Part shown: one piece after another, positions 9,305 to 23,629 of the stretch
Numbering within the stretch: position 1 is the first letter of the stretch
Layout: each line of letters opens with the position of its first letter
Assembly: GCA_949130485.1 (NCBI GenBank)
Contig: OX422188.1
Location: 1,883,722-1,947,721 of the forward strand
Reading direction: 5' to 3'
DNA from: Agelas oroides
Taxonomy: Eukaryota > Porifera > Demospongiae > Agelasida > Agelasidae
Length of the DNA stretch: 64,000 nucleotides
Position numbers and translations under genes: made by a program
Notes under the pieces: model-generated
The model's database searches: none
Told to the model about the DNA's origin: nothing
The model's input: only the letters and a program-made list of their open reading frames with translations

Positions 9305-12300
9305 TACTACACTCTACCGTGGCTCTACTTGACTCTACCTGAATCTATACTTGACTTTACTACTCTCTACTTGGCTCTACTACACTCTTCCATGGCTCTA
9401 CTTGACTCTACGTCGCTCTACTACATTCTACCGTTCCTCTACTTGACTCACCATGACTTTACTACATTCTACCATGGTTCTACTAGACTCTACCTGAATC
9501 TACATGACGCTACTACACTCTACCATGGATCTACTTGACTCTACTTGACTTTACTACACTCTACCATGGCTCTACTTGGCTCTACTTGACTCTATTACAC
9601 TCTACCATAGCTCTACTTTGCTGTACTTGACTCTACTACACTCTACCATGGCTCTATTTGGATCTCCTTGGCTCTACTACATTCTACCTTGGCTCTACTG
9701 CATTCTACCATGGCTCTAAGTGACTGTACATGACTTTACAACACTCTACCATGGCTCTACTTGGCTCTACTTGGCTCTTCTACACTCTACCATGGCTCTA
9801 CTTGGCTATACCTGGCTCTACTACACTCTCCTACACTCTACCATGGCTCTACTTTGCACTACTTGGCTCTCCTACACTCTTCCATGGTTCTACTCCATTC
9901 TACCATGGCTTTACCGGACTCTACACGACTCTACTGCATTTTAATATGGCTCCACTTGACTCTACCTGAGTCTGCTACACTCTTCCATGGCTCTACTTGA
10001 CTATACTTGACTCTACTACACTCTACCACGGCTCTACTTCACTCTACTTGAATCTCTTGACGCTACTACACTCTAACATGGATCAACTTGACTCTACTTG
10101 ACTTTACTATACACTCTACCATGGACTCTACTTCACTCTACTTCACTCTACTCCACTCTCCTTTGTCCCTACTTGGCTATACTTCACTCTATACTGCAAC
10201 TTACCATGGCTCTACTTGGCTCTACTTGGCTCTACTGCACTCTACCATGGCTCTATTTGGCTCTACTTGGCTCTATTACATTCTACCTTGGCTCTACTGG
10301 ATTTTACCATGGCTCTAAGTGACTGTACATGACTTTACAACACTCTACCATGTTTCTACTTCACTCTACTTGACTCTACTGCACCATGGCTCTACATGGT
10401 TCTACCAGACTCTACTACACTCTACCATGGCTCTACTTGGCTCTCCTACACTCTACCATGCCTCTACTTGACTCTACTTTCCTGTACTGCATTCTACCAT
10501 GGCTCTACTTGGCTCTCCTTGACTCTACTACATTCTTCCATGGCTCTACATGACTCTTCATTACTCTACTACGTTCTACCATGGCTCTACTTGCATGGCT
10601 CTCCTTGACTCTACTACATTCTTCCATGGCTCTACATGACTCTTCATTACTCTACTACGTTCTACCATGGTTCTACTTGACTCTAATTGACTCTCCTACA
10701 CTCTACCATGGCTCTACTTGAGTCTACTCGGCTCTACTACACTCTAACATGGCTCTACTTGGCTATACTTGGCTCTACTACACTCTCCTACACTCTACCA
10801 TGGCTCTACTTTGCTCTACTTGGCTCTCCTACACTCTACCATGGTTCTACTCCATTCTACCATAGCTTTACCAGACTCTACTTGACTCTACCTGAGTATA
10901 CTACACTTTTCCATGGCTCTACTTGACTATACTTGACTCTACTTCACTCTACCCTGGCTCTACTTCACTCTACTTGGATCTACTTGATGCTACTACACTC
11001 TACCATGGATCAACTTGGCTCTACTTGACTGTACTACACTCTACCATGGCTCTACTTGACTTTACTCCACTCTACTTCACTCTACCTTCACTCTTCTACA
11101 CTCTATCATGGCTCACCTTGGCTCTACTTGGCTCTACTACATTCTACCATGGATCTACCTGAGTCTAGACGACTCTACTACATTTTACTAATGCTCCACT
11201 TGACTCTATCTGAGTCTGCTACACTCTTCCATGGTTCTACTTAGTTCTACTACACTCTACCATGGCTCTACTTGACTCTACTTTTCTGTACTGCATTCTA
11301 CCATGACTCTACTTGGCTCTACTTGACTCTACTACACTCTACCATGGCTTTACTTGGCTCTACTTGACTCTATTACACTCTACCATGGCTCTACTTTGCT
11401 CAATGTCACACTACTTCACTCTACCATGGCTCTATTTAGCTCCACTAGACTCTACTACATTCTACCTTGGCTCTACTGCATTCTACCATGTCTCTAAGTG
11501 ACTGTACATAACTTTACAACACTCTACCATGGCTCTACTTAACTCTACTTCATTCTACTGCACTCCGCCATGGGTTTACATGGCTCTACCAGACTCTACT
11601 ACCCTCTACCATGGCTCTCCTTGACTCTACTTGACTCTCCTACACTCTACCATGCCTCTACTTGACTCTACTGGGCTCTACTACACTCTACCATGGCTCT
11701 CATTGCCTCTACTTGACTCTACTACACTCTATGATGGATCTACTCGGCTCTCCTTGACTCTACTGCATTCCTCCACGGCTCTACTTGAGTCTTCATTACT
11801 CCACTACGTTCTACCATGGTTCTACTTGGCTCTACTTGACTCTACTACACTCCACCATGGCTCTCCTTCTCACTACTACACTCTACCATGGTTCTCCTTG
11901 ACTCTACTTGACTCTCCTACACTCTACCATGGCTCTACTTGACTCAACTGGGCTCTACTACACTCTACCATGGCTCTCGTTCCCTCTACTTGACTCTACT
12001 GCACTCTACCATGGCTCTACTCGGCTCTACTTGACTCTACTATAGTCTACCATGGCTCTACTTCACTTTACATTACTCTACTACGTTCTACCATGCCTCT
12101 ACTTGGCTCTACTCGGCTCTACTACATTCTCCCATGGCTCTACGTGATTCTACTTGACTCTACTATGCTGTACCATGGTTCTACTTGGCTCTACTTGGCT
12201 CTATTACACTCTACCATGACTCTACTCCATTCTACCATGGCTCTACTTCACTCTACTTGACTCTCCTACACTCTACCATGGCTCTCGTTGGCTCTACTTG

Positions 12301-12866
12301 ACTCTACTACACTCTACCATGGCTCTACTTGGCTCTACTTGACTCTACTACACTCTATCATGGCTCCACTACATTCTAACTTCTTTACACATTCTATCAT
12401 GGCTTTACTTGACCCTAGTTGACTCTACTACACTCTACCATGGATCTACTTGGATCTACTTTACTCTAGTACATTCTACAATGGCTGTACTTGACTCACC
12501 ATGACTCTACTACATTCTACCATGGTTCTACTTGACTCTACTACAGTCTACCATAGCTCTACTTGGCTCTATACTACATTCTACCTTGGCTCTACTGCAT
12601 TCTACCATGGCTATGTGACTATGCATTGCTTTACAACACTCTACTATGGCTCTACTTGACTCCACTTGACTCTACTGCACTCCCCCATGGCTCTACATGG
12701 CCATACTAGACTCTCCTACACTCTACCATGGCTCTACTTGGGTCTACTTGGCTCTACTACACTCTACCATGGCTCCACACCATTCTACCATGGCTCTACC
12801 TGACTCTACTTTCCTGTACTGCATTCTACCATGGCTCTACTTGGATCTCCTTGACTCCTGGACTCT

Positions 12867-13004
12867 AGTAGAGCCATGGTAGAGTGTAGTAGAGCCAAGT
12901 AGAACCAAGTAGAGTGAAGTAAAGTCAAGCAGAGTCAAGTAGAGCCATGGTAGAACGTAGTAGAGTAATGAAGAGTCAAGTAGAGCCATGAAAGAAATGT
13001 AGTC
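12867..13004 (-). repeat. Inverted satellite block, family copy 1
   Basis: About 138 bp of reverse-oriented satellite, entered through GACTCCTGGACTCT and left through GAAATGTAGTCCATTC. The same block with the same edges recurs at 33691 and 37561, so it predates the higher-order duplications that carried it. Confidence 0.87.
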
Positions 13005-14429
13005 CATTCTACCATGGCTCTACTTGACTCTACTTGACTCTCCTGCACTCTACCATGGCTCTACTTGACTTTACATTACTCTATACTACGTTCTACCATG
13101 GCTCTACTTGGCTCTACTTGACACTTCTACACACTACCATGGCTCTACTACATTCTACCATGGCTCTACTTAACCATACTTGACTCTCCTACACTGTACC
13201 ATGGTTCTACTCCATTCTACCATGGCTCTACTCCATTCTACCATGGCTCTACTACACTCTATTACACTCTACCGTGGCTCTACTTTGATTCTACTTCACT
13301 CTACCATGCCTCTATTTAGCTGCACCTGACTCTACTACATTCTACCTTGGCTCTACTGCATTCTACCATGGCTCTAAGTGACTGTACATGACTTTACAAC
13401 ACTCTACCATGGCTCTACTTAACTCTACTTGATTCTACTGCACTCCACCATGGGTCTACATGGCTCTACCAGACTCTACTTCACTCTTCTATGGCTCTCC
13501 TTCTCACTACTACACTCTACCATGGTTCTCCTTGACTCTACTTGACTCTCCTACACTCTACCATGGCTCTACTTGACTCTACTGGGCTCTACTACACTCT
13601 ACCATGGCCGGCTCTGGTTGCCTCTACTTGACTCTACTACACTCTACCATGGCTCCACTCGGCTCTACTTGACTCTATACTATAGTCTACCATGGCTCTA
13701 CTTGACTTTACATTACTCTACTACGTTCTACCATGCCTCTACTTGGCTCTACTTGGCTCTACTACATTCTACCATGGTTCTATGTGATTCTACTTGACTC
13801 TCCTACACACTATCATGGCTCTACTTGGCTCTACGTGGCTCTACTACACTCTACCATGGCTCTACTTGACTCTGCTATGCTGTACCATGGTTCTACTTGG
13901 CTATACTTGACTCTACTACACTCTACCATGACTCTACTCCATTCTACCATGGCTCTACTTCACTCTACTTGACTCTCCTACACTCTACCATGGGTCTACT
14001 TGACTCTACTTTGCTCTACTACACTCTACCATGGCTCTCGTTGGGTCTACTTCACTCTACTACACTCTACCATGGTTCTCCTTGACTCTACTTGACTTTC
14101 CTACACTCTACCATGTCTCTACTTGACTCTACTGGGCTCTACTACACTCCACCATGGCTCTCATTGTCTGTACTTGACTCTACTACACTCTAAGATGGAT
14201 CTACTCGGCTTTCCTTGACTCTACTGCATTCCTCCACGGCTCTACTTGAGTCTTCATTACTCCACTACGTTCTACCATGGTTCTACTTGGCTCTACTTGA
14301 CTGTACTACACTCTACCATGGCTATACTTCTCACTACTACACTCTACCATGGTTCTCTACTTGACTCTCCTACTCTCTACCATGGCTCTACTTGCCTCTA
14401 CTAGGCTCTACTACACTCTACCATGGCTC

Positions 14430-15900
14430 TCGTTCCCTCTACTTGACTCCACTACACTCTACCATGGCTCTACTCGGCTCTACTTGACTCTACTATACTC
14501 TACCATGGCTCTACTTGACTTTACATTACTCTACTACGTTCTACCATACCTCTACTTGGCTCTACTTGGCTCTACTACATTCTACCATGCCTCTACGTGA
14601 TTCTACTTGACTCTCCTACACACTATCATGGCTCTACTTGGCTCTACGTGGCTCTACTACACTCTACCATGGCTCTACCTGGCTCTACTTGACTCTACTG
14701 TGCTGTACCATGGCTCTACTTGGCTCTACTACACTCTACCATGACTCTACTCCATTCTACCATGGCTCTACTTGACTCTACTTGACTCTCCTACACTCTA
14801 CCATGGGTCTACTTGACTCTACTTTGCTCTACTACACTCTACCATGGCTCTCGTTGGTTCTACTTGACTCTACTACATTCTACCATGGCTCTACTTCACT
14901 TTACATTACTCTACTACTTTCTACCATGGCTCTACTTGACTCTACTTCACTCTACTCCACTCTACCATGTGTCTACTTGGCTATAATTGGCTCTACTACA
15001 ATCTACCATGGCTCTACATGGCTCTACTTTGCTCTACTACACTCTACCATGGCTCTCGTTGGCTCTACTTGACTCTACTACCCTCTACCATGGATCTACT
15101 TGGCTCTACGTGGCTCTACTGCACTCTACCATGGCTCGACTTGACTCTATCTGAATCTACTTGAGGGTACTACACTCTACCATGGATATACTTGACTCTA
15201 CTTCACTCAACTGCCCTCCACCATGGCTCTACATGCCTATACCTGACTCTATTTCACTGTGCAATGGCTCCACTTAGCTCTACTTGGCTCTACTACACTC
15301 TACCATTGCTCTTCTACATTCTACCGTGCCTCTACGTGACTGTACTTGACTCTACTGCACTTTACAATGGCTCTACTTGGCTTCTCCTTGACTCTACTTT
15401 ACCTTGCCATGGCTGTACTTGGCTCTACTTGACTCTGCTGCACTCTATACCATGGCTCTATACTTGGCTCTACTTTGCTATACTATACTCTACCATGGCT
15501 CTACTACAGTCTACCATGGTTCTACTTGACTCTATTTGACTTTACTACACTCTAGCATGGCTCTACTTGACTCTACCTGAATCTGCTTGACGCTACTACA
15601 CTCTACCATTGATCTATTTGACTCTACTTGACTTTACTACACTCTACAATGGCCCTACTCATCTCTACTTGGCTCTACTACACTCTTCCATGGCTCTATT
15701 TGGTTCTACTGCATTCTACCATTGCTGTACTTGACTCACCGTGACTCTATTACATTCTACCATGGTTCTACTTGATTCTACTTGACTCTATTACACTCTA
15801 CCATGGCTCTACTTTGCTCTACTTGACACTACTACATTCTACCTTGGCTCTACTGCATTCTACCATGGCTCTAAGTGACTGTACATGACTTTACAACACT
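14430..15900 (+). repeat. Higher-order unit, copy at 14.4-15.9 kb
   Basis: This block (marked by CTCTCGTTCCCTCTACTTG, TCTACTTGGCTATAATTGGC and TACTTGAGGGTACTACAC) recurs 4,402 bp downstream from about 18.8 kb and, more diverged, near 39.4-40.8 kb. It carries the undisrupted form (CTCTACCATTGATCTATTTG) of the site that a MITE occupies at 21443-22112. Confidence 0.75.
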
Positions 15901-18861
15901 CTACCATGGCTCTACTTGGCTCTACTTGGCTCTTCTACACTCTACCATGGCTCTACTTGGCTATACCTGGCTTTACTACACTCTCCTACACTCTACCATG
16001 GCTCTACTTTGCTCTACTTGGCTCTCCTACACTCTACCATGGTTCTACTCCATTATACCATGGCTTTACCGGACTCTACATGACTCTACTGCATTTTAAT
16101 ATGGCTCCACTTGACTCTACCTGAGTATACTACACTTTTCCATGGCTCTACTTGACCATACTTGACTCTACTTCACTCTACCCTGCCTCTACTTCACTCT
16201 ACTTGGATCTACTTGACGCTACTACACTCTACCATGGATCAACTTGGCTCTACTTGACTTTACTACACTCTACCATGGCTCTACTTGACTTTACTCCACT
16301 CTACTTCACTCTACCTTCACTCTTCTACACTCTATCATGGCTCACCTTGGCTCTACTTGGCTCTACTACATTCTACCATGGATCTACCTGAGTCTACACG
16401 ACTCTACTACATTTTACTAATGCTCCACTTGACTCTATCTGAGTCTGCTACACTCTTCCATGGCTCTACTTGACTATACTTGACTCTACTACACTCTACC
16501 ACGGCTCTACTTGACTCTACTTGAATCTCTTGACGCTACTACACTCTAACATGGATCAACTTGACTCTACTTGACTTTACTATACACTCTATCATGGCTC
16601 TACTTCACTCTACTCCACTCTCCTATGTCCCTACTTGGCTATACTTCACTCTATACTGCAACTTACCATGGCTCTACTTGGCTCTACTGCACTCTACCAT
16701 GGCTCTATTTGGCTCTACTTGGCTCTACTACATTCTCCCTTGGCTCTACTGGATTTTACCATGGCTCTAAGTGACTGTACATGACTTTACAACACTCTAC
16801 CATGGTTCTCCTCTACTCTACTTGACTCTGCTGCACCATGGCTCTACATGGCTCTACCAGACTCTACTACACTCTACCATGGCTCTACTTAGCTCTACTA
16901 CACTCTACCATGCCTCTACTTGACTCTACTTTCCTGTACTGCATTCTACCATGGCTCTACTTGGCTCTCCTTGACTCTACTACATTCTTCCATGGCTCTA
17001 CATGACTCTTCATTACTCTACTACGTTCTACCATGGTTCTACTTGACTCTAATTGACTCTCCTACACTCTACCATGGCTCTACTTGAGTCTACTCGGCTC
17101 TACTACACTCTACCATGGCTCTACTTGGCTATACTTAGCTCTACTACACTCTCCTACACTCTACCATGGCTCTACTTTGCTCTACCTGGCTCTCCTACAC
17201 TCTACCATGGTTCTACCCCATTCTACCATGGATTTACCAGACTCTACTTGACTCTACCTGAGTATACTACACTTTTCCATGGGTCTACTTGACTACACTT
17301 GACTCCACTTCACTCTACAGTGGCTCTACTTTGATTCTACTTCACTCTACCATGGCTCTATTTAGCTGCACCTGACTCTACTACATTCCACCTTGGCTCT
17401 ACTGCATTCTACCATGGCTCTAAGTGACTGTACATGACTTTACAACACTTTACGATGGCTCTACTTAACTCTAGTTGATTCTACTGCACTCCACCATGGC
17501 TCTACATAGCTCTACCAGACTCTACTACACACTTCCATGGCTCTCCTTGTCACTAATACACTCTACCATGGCTCTACTTGACTCTACTTGACTCTCCTAC
17601 ACTCTACCATGGGTCTACTTGACTCTACTGGGCTCTACTACACTCTACCATGGCTCTCATTCCCTCTACTTGACTCCACTACACTCTACCATGGCTCTAC
17701 TCGGCTCTACTTGACTCTACTATAGTCTACCATGGCTCTCCTTGACTTTACATTACTCTACTACGTTCTACCATTCCTCTACTTGGCTCTACTTGGCTCT
17801 ACTACATTCTCCCATGGCTCTACGTGATTCTACTTGACTCTACTATGCTGTACCATGGTTCTACTTGGCTCTACTTGGCTCTATTACACTCTACCATGAC
17901 TCTACTCCATTCTACCATGGCTCTACTTCACTCTTCTTGACTCTCCTACACTCTACCATGGCTCTCGTTGGCTCTACTTGACTCTACTACACTCTACCAT
18001 GGCTCTACTTGACTCTACTTTCCTGTACTGCATTCTACCATGGCTCTACTTGGCTCTCCTTGACTCTACTACATTCTTCCATGGCTCTACATGACGCTTT
18101 ATTACTCTACTACGTTCTACCATGGCTCTACTTGCATGGCTCTCCTTGACTCTACTACATTCTTCCATGGCTCTACATGACTCTTCATTACTCTACTACG
18201 TTCTACCATGGTTCTACTTGACTCTAATTGACTCTCCTACACTCTACCATGGCTCTACTTGAGTCTACTCGGCTCTACTACACTCTACCATGGCTCTACT
18301 TGGCTATACTTAGCTCTACTACACTCTCCTACACTCTACCATGACTCTACTTTGCTCTACCTGGCTCTCCTACACTCTACCATGGTTCTACCCCAATCTA
18401 CCATGGATTTACCAGACTCTACTTGACTCTACCTGAGTATACTACACTTTTCCATGGGTCTACTTGACTACACTTGACTCCACTTCACTCTACCGTGGCT
18501 CTACTTTGATTCTACTTCACTCTACCATGGCTCTATTTAGCTGCACCTGACTCTACTACATTCTACCTTGGCTCTACTGCATTCTACCATGGCTCTAAGT
18601 GACTGTACATGACTTTACAACACTCTACCATGGCTCTACTTAACTCTACTTGATTCTACTGCACTCCACCATGGCTCTACATAGCTCTACCAGACTCTAC
18701 TACACTCTTCCATGGCTCTCCTTCTCACTAATACACTCTACCATGGCTCTACTTGACTCTACTTGACTCTCCTACACTCTACCATGGATCTACTTGACTC
18801 TACTGGGCTCTACTACACTCTACCATGGCTCTCGTTCCCTCTACTTGACTCCACTACACTC

Positions 18862-21800
18862 TACCATGGCTCTACTCGGCTCTACTTGACTCTACTATAG
18901 TCTACCATGGCTCTACTTGACTTTACATTACTCTACTACGTTCTACCATGCCTCTACTTGGCTCTACTTGGCTCTACTACATTCTACCATGGCTCTACGT
19001 GATTCTACTTGACTCTCCTACACACTATCATGGCTCTACTTGGCTCTACGTGGCTCTACTACACTCTACCATGGCTCTACTTGGCTCTACTTGACTCTAC
19101 TGTGCTGTACCATGGCTCTACTTGGCTCTACTACACTCTACCATGACTCTACTCCATTCTATCATGGCTCTACTTGACTCTACTTGACTCTCCTACACTC
19201 TACCATGGGTCTACTTGACTCTACTTTGCTCTACTACACTCTACCATGGCTCTCGTTGGCTCTACTTGACTCTACTACACTCTACCATGGCTCTACTTCA
19301 CTTTACATTACTCTACTACTTTCTACCATGGCTCTACTTGACTCTACTTCACTCTACTCCACTCTACCATGTGTCTACTTGGCTATAATTGGCTCTACTA
19401 CAATCTACCATGGCTCTACATGGCTCTACTTTGCTCTACTACACTCTACCATGGCTCTCGTTGGCTCTACTTGACTCTACTACCCTCTACCATGGATCTA
19501 CTTGGCTCTACGTGGCTCTACTGCACTCTACCATGGCTCGACTTGACTCTATCTGAATCTACTTGAGGGTACTACACTCTACCATGGATATACTTGACTC
19601 TACTTCACTCAACTGCCCTCCACCATGGCTCTACATGCCTATACCTGACTCTACTTCACTGTGCAATGGCTCCACTTAGCTCTACTTGGCTCTACTACAC
19701 TCTATCATTGCTCTACTACATTCTACCGTGCCTCTACGTGACTGTACTTGACTCTACTACACTTTCCAATGGCTCTACTTGGCTCTCCTTGACTCTACTT
19801 TACCTTACCATGGCTGTACTTGGCTCTACTTGACTCTGCTGCACTCTACCATGGCTCTACTTGGCTCTACTTTGCTATACTATACTCTACCATGGCTCTA
19901 CTACAGTCTACCATGGTTCTACTTGACTCTATTTGACTTTACTACACTCTAGCATGGCTCTACTTGACTCTACCTGAATCTGCTTGACGCTACTACACTC
20001 TACCATTGATCTATTTGACTCTACTTGACTTTACTACACTCTACAATGGCCCTACTCATCTCTACTTGGCTCTACTACACTCTTCCATGGCTCTACTTGG
20101 TTCTACTGCATTCTACCATTGCTGTACTTGACTCACCGTGACTCTATTACATTCTACCATGGTTCTACTTGATTCTACTTGACTCTATTACACTCTATCA
20201 TGGCTCTACTTTGCTCTACTTGACTCTACTACATTCTACCTTGGCTCTACTGCATTCTACCATGGCTCTAAGTGACTGTACATGACTTTACAACACTCTA
20301 CCATGGCTCTACTCGGCTCTACTTGACTCTACTATACTCTACCATGGCTCTACTTGACTTTACATTACTCTACTACGTTCTACCATACTTCTACTTGGCT
20401 CTACATGGCTCTACTACATTCTACCATGCCTCTACATGATTCTACTTGACTCTCCTACACACTATCATGGCTCTACTTGGCTCTACGTGGCTCTACTACA
20501 CTCTACCATGGCTCTACTTGGCTCTACTTGACTCTACTGTGCTGTACCATGGCTCTACTTGGCTCTACTACACTCTACCATGACTCTACTCCATTCTACC
20601 ATGGCTCTACTTGACTCTACTTGACTCTCCTACATTCTACCATGGGTCTACTTGACTCTACTTTGCTCTACTACACTCTACCATGGCTCTCGTTGGCTCT
20701 ACTTGACTCTACTACATTCTACCATGGCTCTACTTCACTTTGCATTACTCTACTACTTTCTACCATGGCTCTACTTGACTCTACTTCACTCTACTCCACT
20801 CTACCATGTGTCTACTTGGCTATAATTGGCTCTACTACAATCTACCATGGCTCTACATGGCTCTACTTTGCTCTACTACACTCTACCATGGCTCTCGTTG
20901 GCTCTACTTGACTTTACTACCCTCTACCATGGATCTACTTGGCTCTACGTGGCTCTACTGCACTCTACCATGGCTCGACTTGACTCTATCTGAATCTACT
21001 TGAGGGTACTACACTCTACCATGGATATACTTGACTCTACTTCACTCAACTGCCCTCCACCATGGCTCTACATGCCTATACCTGACTCTACTTCACTGTG
21101 CAATGGCTCCACTTAGCTCTACTTGGCTCTACTACACTCTACCATTGCTCTACTACATTCTACCGTGCCTCTACGTGACTGTACTTGACTCTACTACACT
21201 TTACAATGGCTCTACTTGGCTCTCCTTGACTCTACTTTACCTTACCATGGCTGTACTTGGCTCTACTTGACTCTGCTGCACTCTACCATGGCTCTACTTG
21301 GGTCTACTTTGCTATACTATACTCTACCATGGCTCTACTACAGTCTACCATGGTTCTACTTGACTCTATTTGACTTTACTACACTCTAGCATGGCTCTAC
21401 TTGACTCTACCTGAATCTGCTTGACACTACTACACTCTACCACAGTGGCGGATTTAGGGGGGGTAAGGGGGGTGCAAATGCACCCCCCTTTGGCGGCTAT
21501 AATGTATTTTGCGTACATAACAGCACGAGTCCATCAAATGATTATGCAGCAGTGGCATGCAGCAACAACAACCAGGCACAGTTACACACTCACGCATCAG
21601 TTCCTTACTGATCTCCAGACATTTGACTAGGCCTAGAGTTGCTTCGAGATATTCAGTTCGGCCCGAGGGGTCCGCCACGCGCGCCTCGGCGTACGAGATT
21701 TGGAAATCCACTGGATTTCACCCGGATTTCGGATTTCAGAGTGGATTTCCGGATTTTACAGTGGACTTCTGGATTTCAGATTGGATTTCTGCCGACAGGT

Positions 21801-22394
21801 TTCTTCTTGTATGTTCTTGGATATTTTAGTTATAGTTCCCAGCTTAGCAAAAAATTTTAGTTAGTTGTAGTTTTGGTTAACAAAAAGGCCATACTAAAAT
21901 GTATTTTTAGCAAAATTATAGTCAACTAAACACTGTCGGGCAGTGTACGAGATTTCTTTTATGACGGATCCCTCGGTTCGGCCTTCCAGCTATATTTTGT
22001 ATGAATGCGTTCACGTGACCGAAAGTGGGTGTGGCAACCCAAAAAATTTTCCGACGCACTTCGCGCGCCAGTGACTGAACCCCCCTTTTTAAATTTCTAG
22101 ATCCCCCACTGTACCATTGATCTATTTGACTCTACTTGACTTTACTACACTCTACAATGGCCCTACTCATCTCTACTTGGCTGTACTACACTCTTCCATG
22201 GCTCTACTTGGTTCTACTGCATTCTACCATTGCTGTACTTGACTCACCGTGACTCTATTACATTCTACCATGGTTCAACTTGATTCTACTGGACTCTATT
22301 ACACTCTACCATGGCTCTACTTTGCTCTACTTGACTCTACTACATTGTACCTTGGCTCTACTGCATTCTACCATGGCTCTAAGTGACTGTACAT
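18862..22394 (+). repeat. 1,437-bp tandem duplication, second copy split by a MITE
   Basis: Copies lie at about 18862-20298 and 20299-22394. Matching marks are 1,437 bp apart (for example 19184 and 20621, 19594 and 21031). Beyond the MITE the offset grows to 2,111-2,112 bp, which equals 1,437 plus the 670-bp element and its 5-bp duplication. The duplication came before the insertion, or the insertion hit one copy only. Confidence 0.85.
21443..22112. mobile_element. 670-bp MITE inside the satellite, 5-bp target duplication
   Basis: Non-satellite DNA with termini CAGTGGCGGATTTAGGGGGG and, mirrored, CAGTGGGGGATCTAGAAATT, flanked by TACCA on both sides (21438-21442 and 22113-22117). The sister satellite copies show the empty site CTCTACCATTGATC near 20.0 kb and 15.6 kb, confirming both ends and the duplication. 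The interior has short repeats of GGATTTC and CGGATTT (about 21699-21790) and no transposase. The termini resemble hAT ends, but a 5-bp duplication is not the usual hAT 8 bp, so the superfamily is uncertain. Small open frames inside are not convincing genes. Confidence 0.87.
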
Positions 22395-23629
22395 GACTTT
22401 ACAACACTCTACCATGGCTCTACTTGGCTATACCTGGCTTTACTACACTCTCCTACACTCTACCATGGCTCTACTTGGCTATACCTGGCTTTACTACACT
22501 CTCCTACACTCTACCATGGCTCTACTTTGCTCTACTTGGCTCTCCTACACTCTACCATGGTTCTACTCCATTATACCATGGCTTTACACGACTCTACTGC
22601 ATTTTAATCTGGCTCCACTTGACTCTACCTGAGTATACTACACTTTTCCATGGCTCTACTTGACTTTACTTGACTCTACTTCACTCTACCCTGGCTCTAC
22701 TTCACTCTACTTGGCTCTACTTGACTTTACTACACTCTACCATGGCTCTACTTGACTTTACTCCACTCTACTTCACTCTACCTTCACTCTTCTACACTCT
22801 ATCATGGCTCACCTTGACTCTACTGGGCTCTACTACACTCTACCATGGCTCTCGTTCCCTCTACTTGACTCCACTACACTCTACCATGGCTCTACTCGGC
22901 TCTACTTGACTCTACTATAGTCTACCATGGCTCTACTTGAGTTTACATTACTCTACTACGTTCTACCATGCCTCTACTTGGCTCTACTTGGCTCTACTAC
23001 ATTCTACCATGGATCTACCTGAGTCTACACGACTCTACTACATTTTACTAATGCTCCACTTGACTCTATCTGAGTCTGCTACACTCTTCCATGGCTCTAC
23101 TTGACTATACTTGACTCTACTACACTCTACCACGGCTCTACTTGACTCTACTTGAATCTCTTGACGCTACTACACTCTAACATGGATCAACTTGACTCTA
23201 CTCCACTCTCCTATGTCCCTACTTGGCTATACTTCACTCTATACTGCAACTTACCATGGCTCTACTTGGCTCTACTGCACTCTACCATGGCTCTATTTGG
23301 CTCTACTTGGCTCTACTACATTCTACCTTGGCTCTACTGGATTTTACCATGGCTCTAAGTGACTGTACATGACTTTACAACAGTCTACCATGGTTCTACT
23401 TCACTCTACTTGACTCTGCTGCATCATGGCTCTACATGGCTCTACCAGACTCTACTACACTCTACCATGGCTCTACTTGGCTCTACTTCACTCTACCATG
23501 CCTCTACTTGACTCTACTTTCCTGTACTGCATTCTACCATGGCTCTACTTGGCTCTCCTTGACTCTACTACATTCTTCCATGGCTCTACATGACTCTTCA
23601 TTACTCTACTACGTTCTACCATGGTTCTA

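Noticed and set aside
21454-21860. Open frames of 69-90 codons inside the 670-bp MITE
   Set aside because: They run through terminal G/C-rich and GGATTTC-repeat sequence, partly into satellite, and show no transposase motif.
21443-22112. Transib-type element suggested by CACAGTGG at the left end and a 5-bp duplication
   Set aside because: With CACAGTG as the true end the flanks no longer give a 5-bp duplication, and the right end reads TACAGTGG. CAGTGG ends with TACCA duplications fit better.
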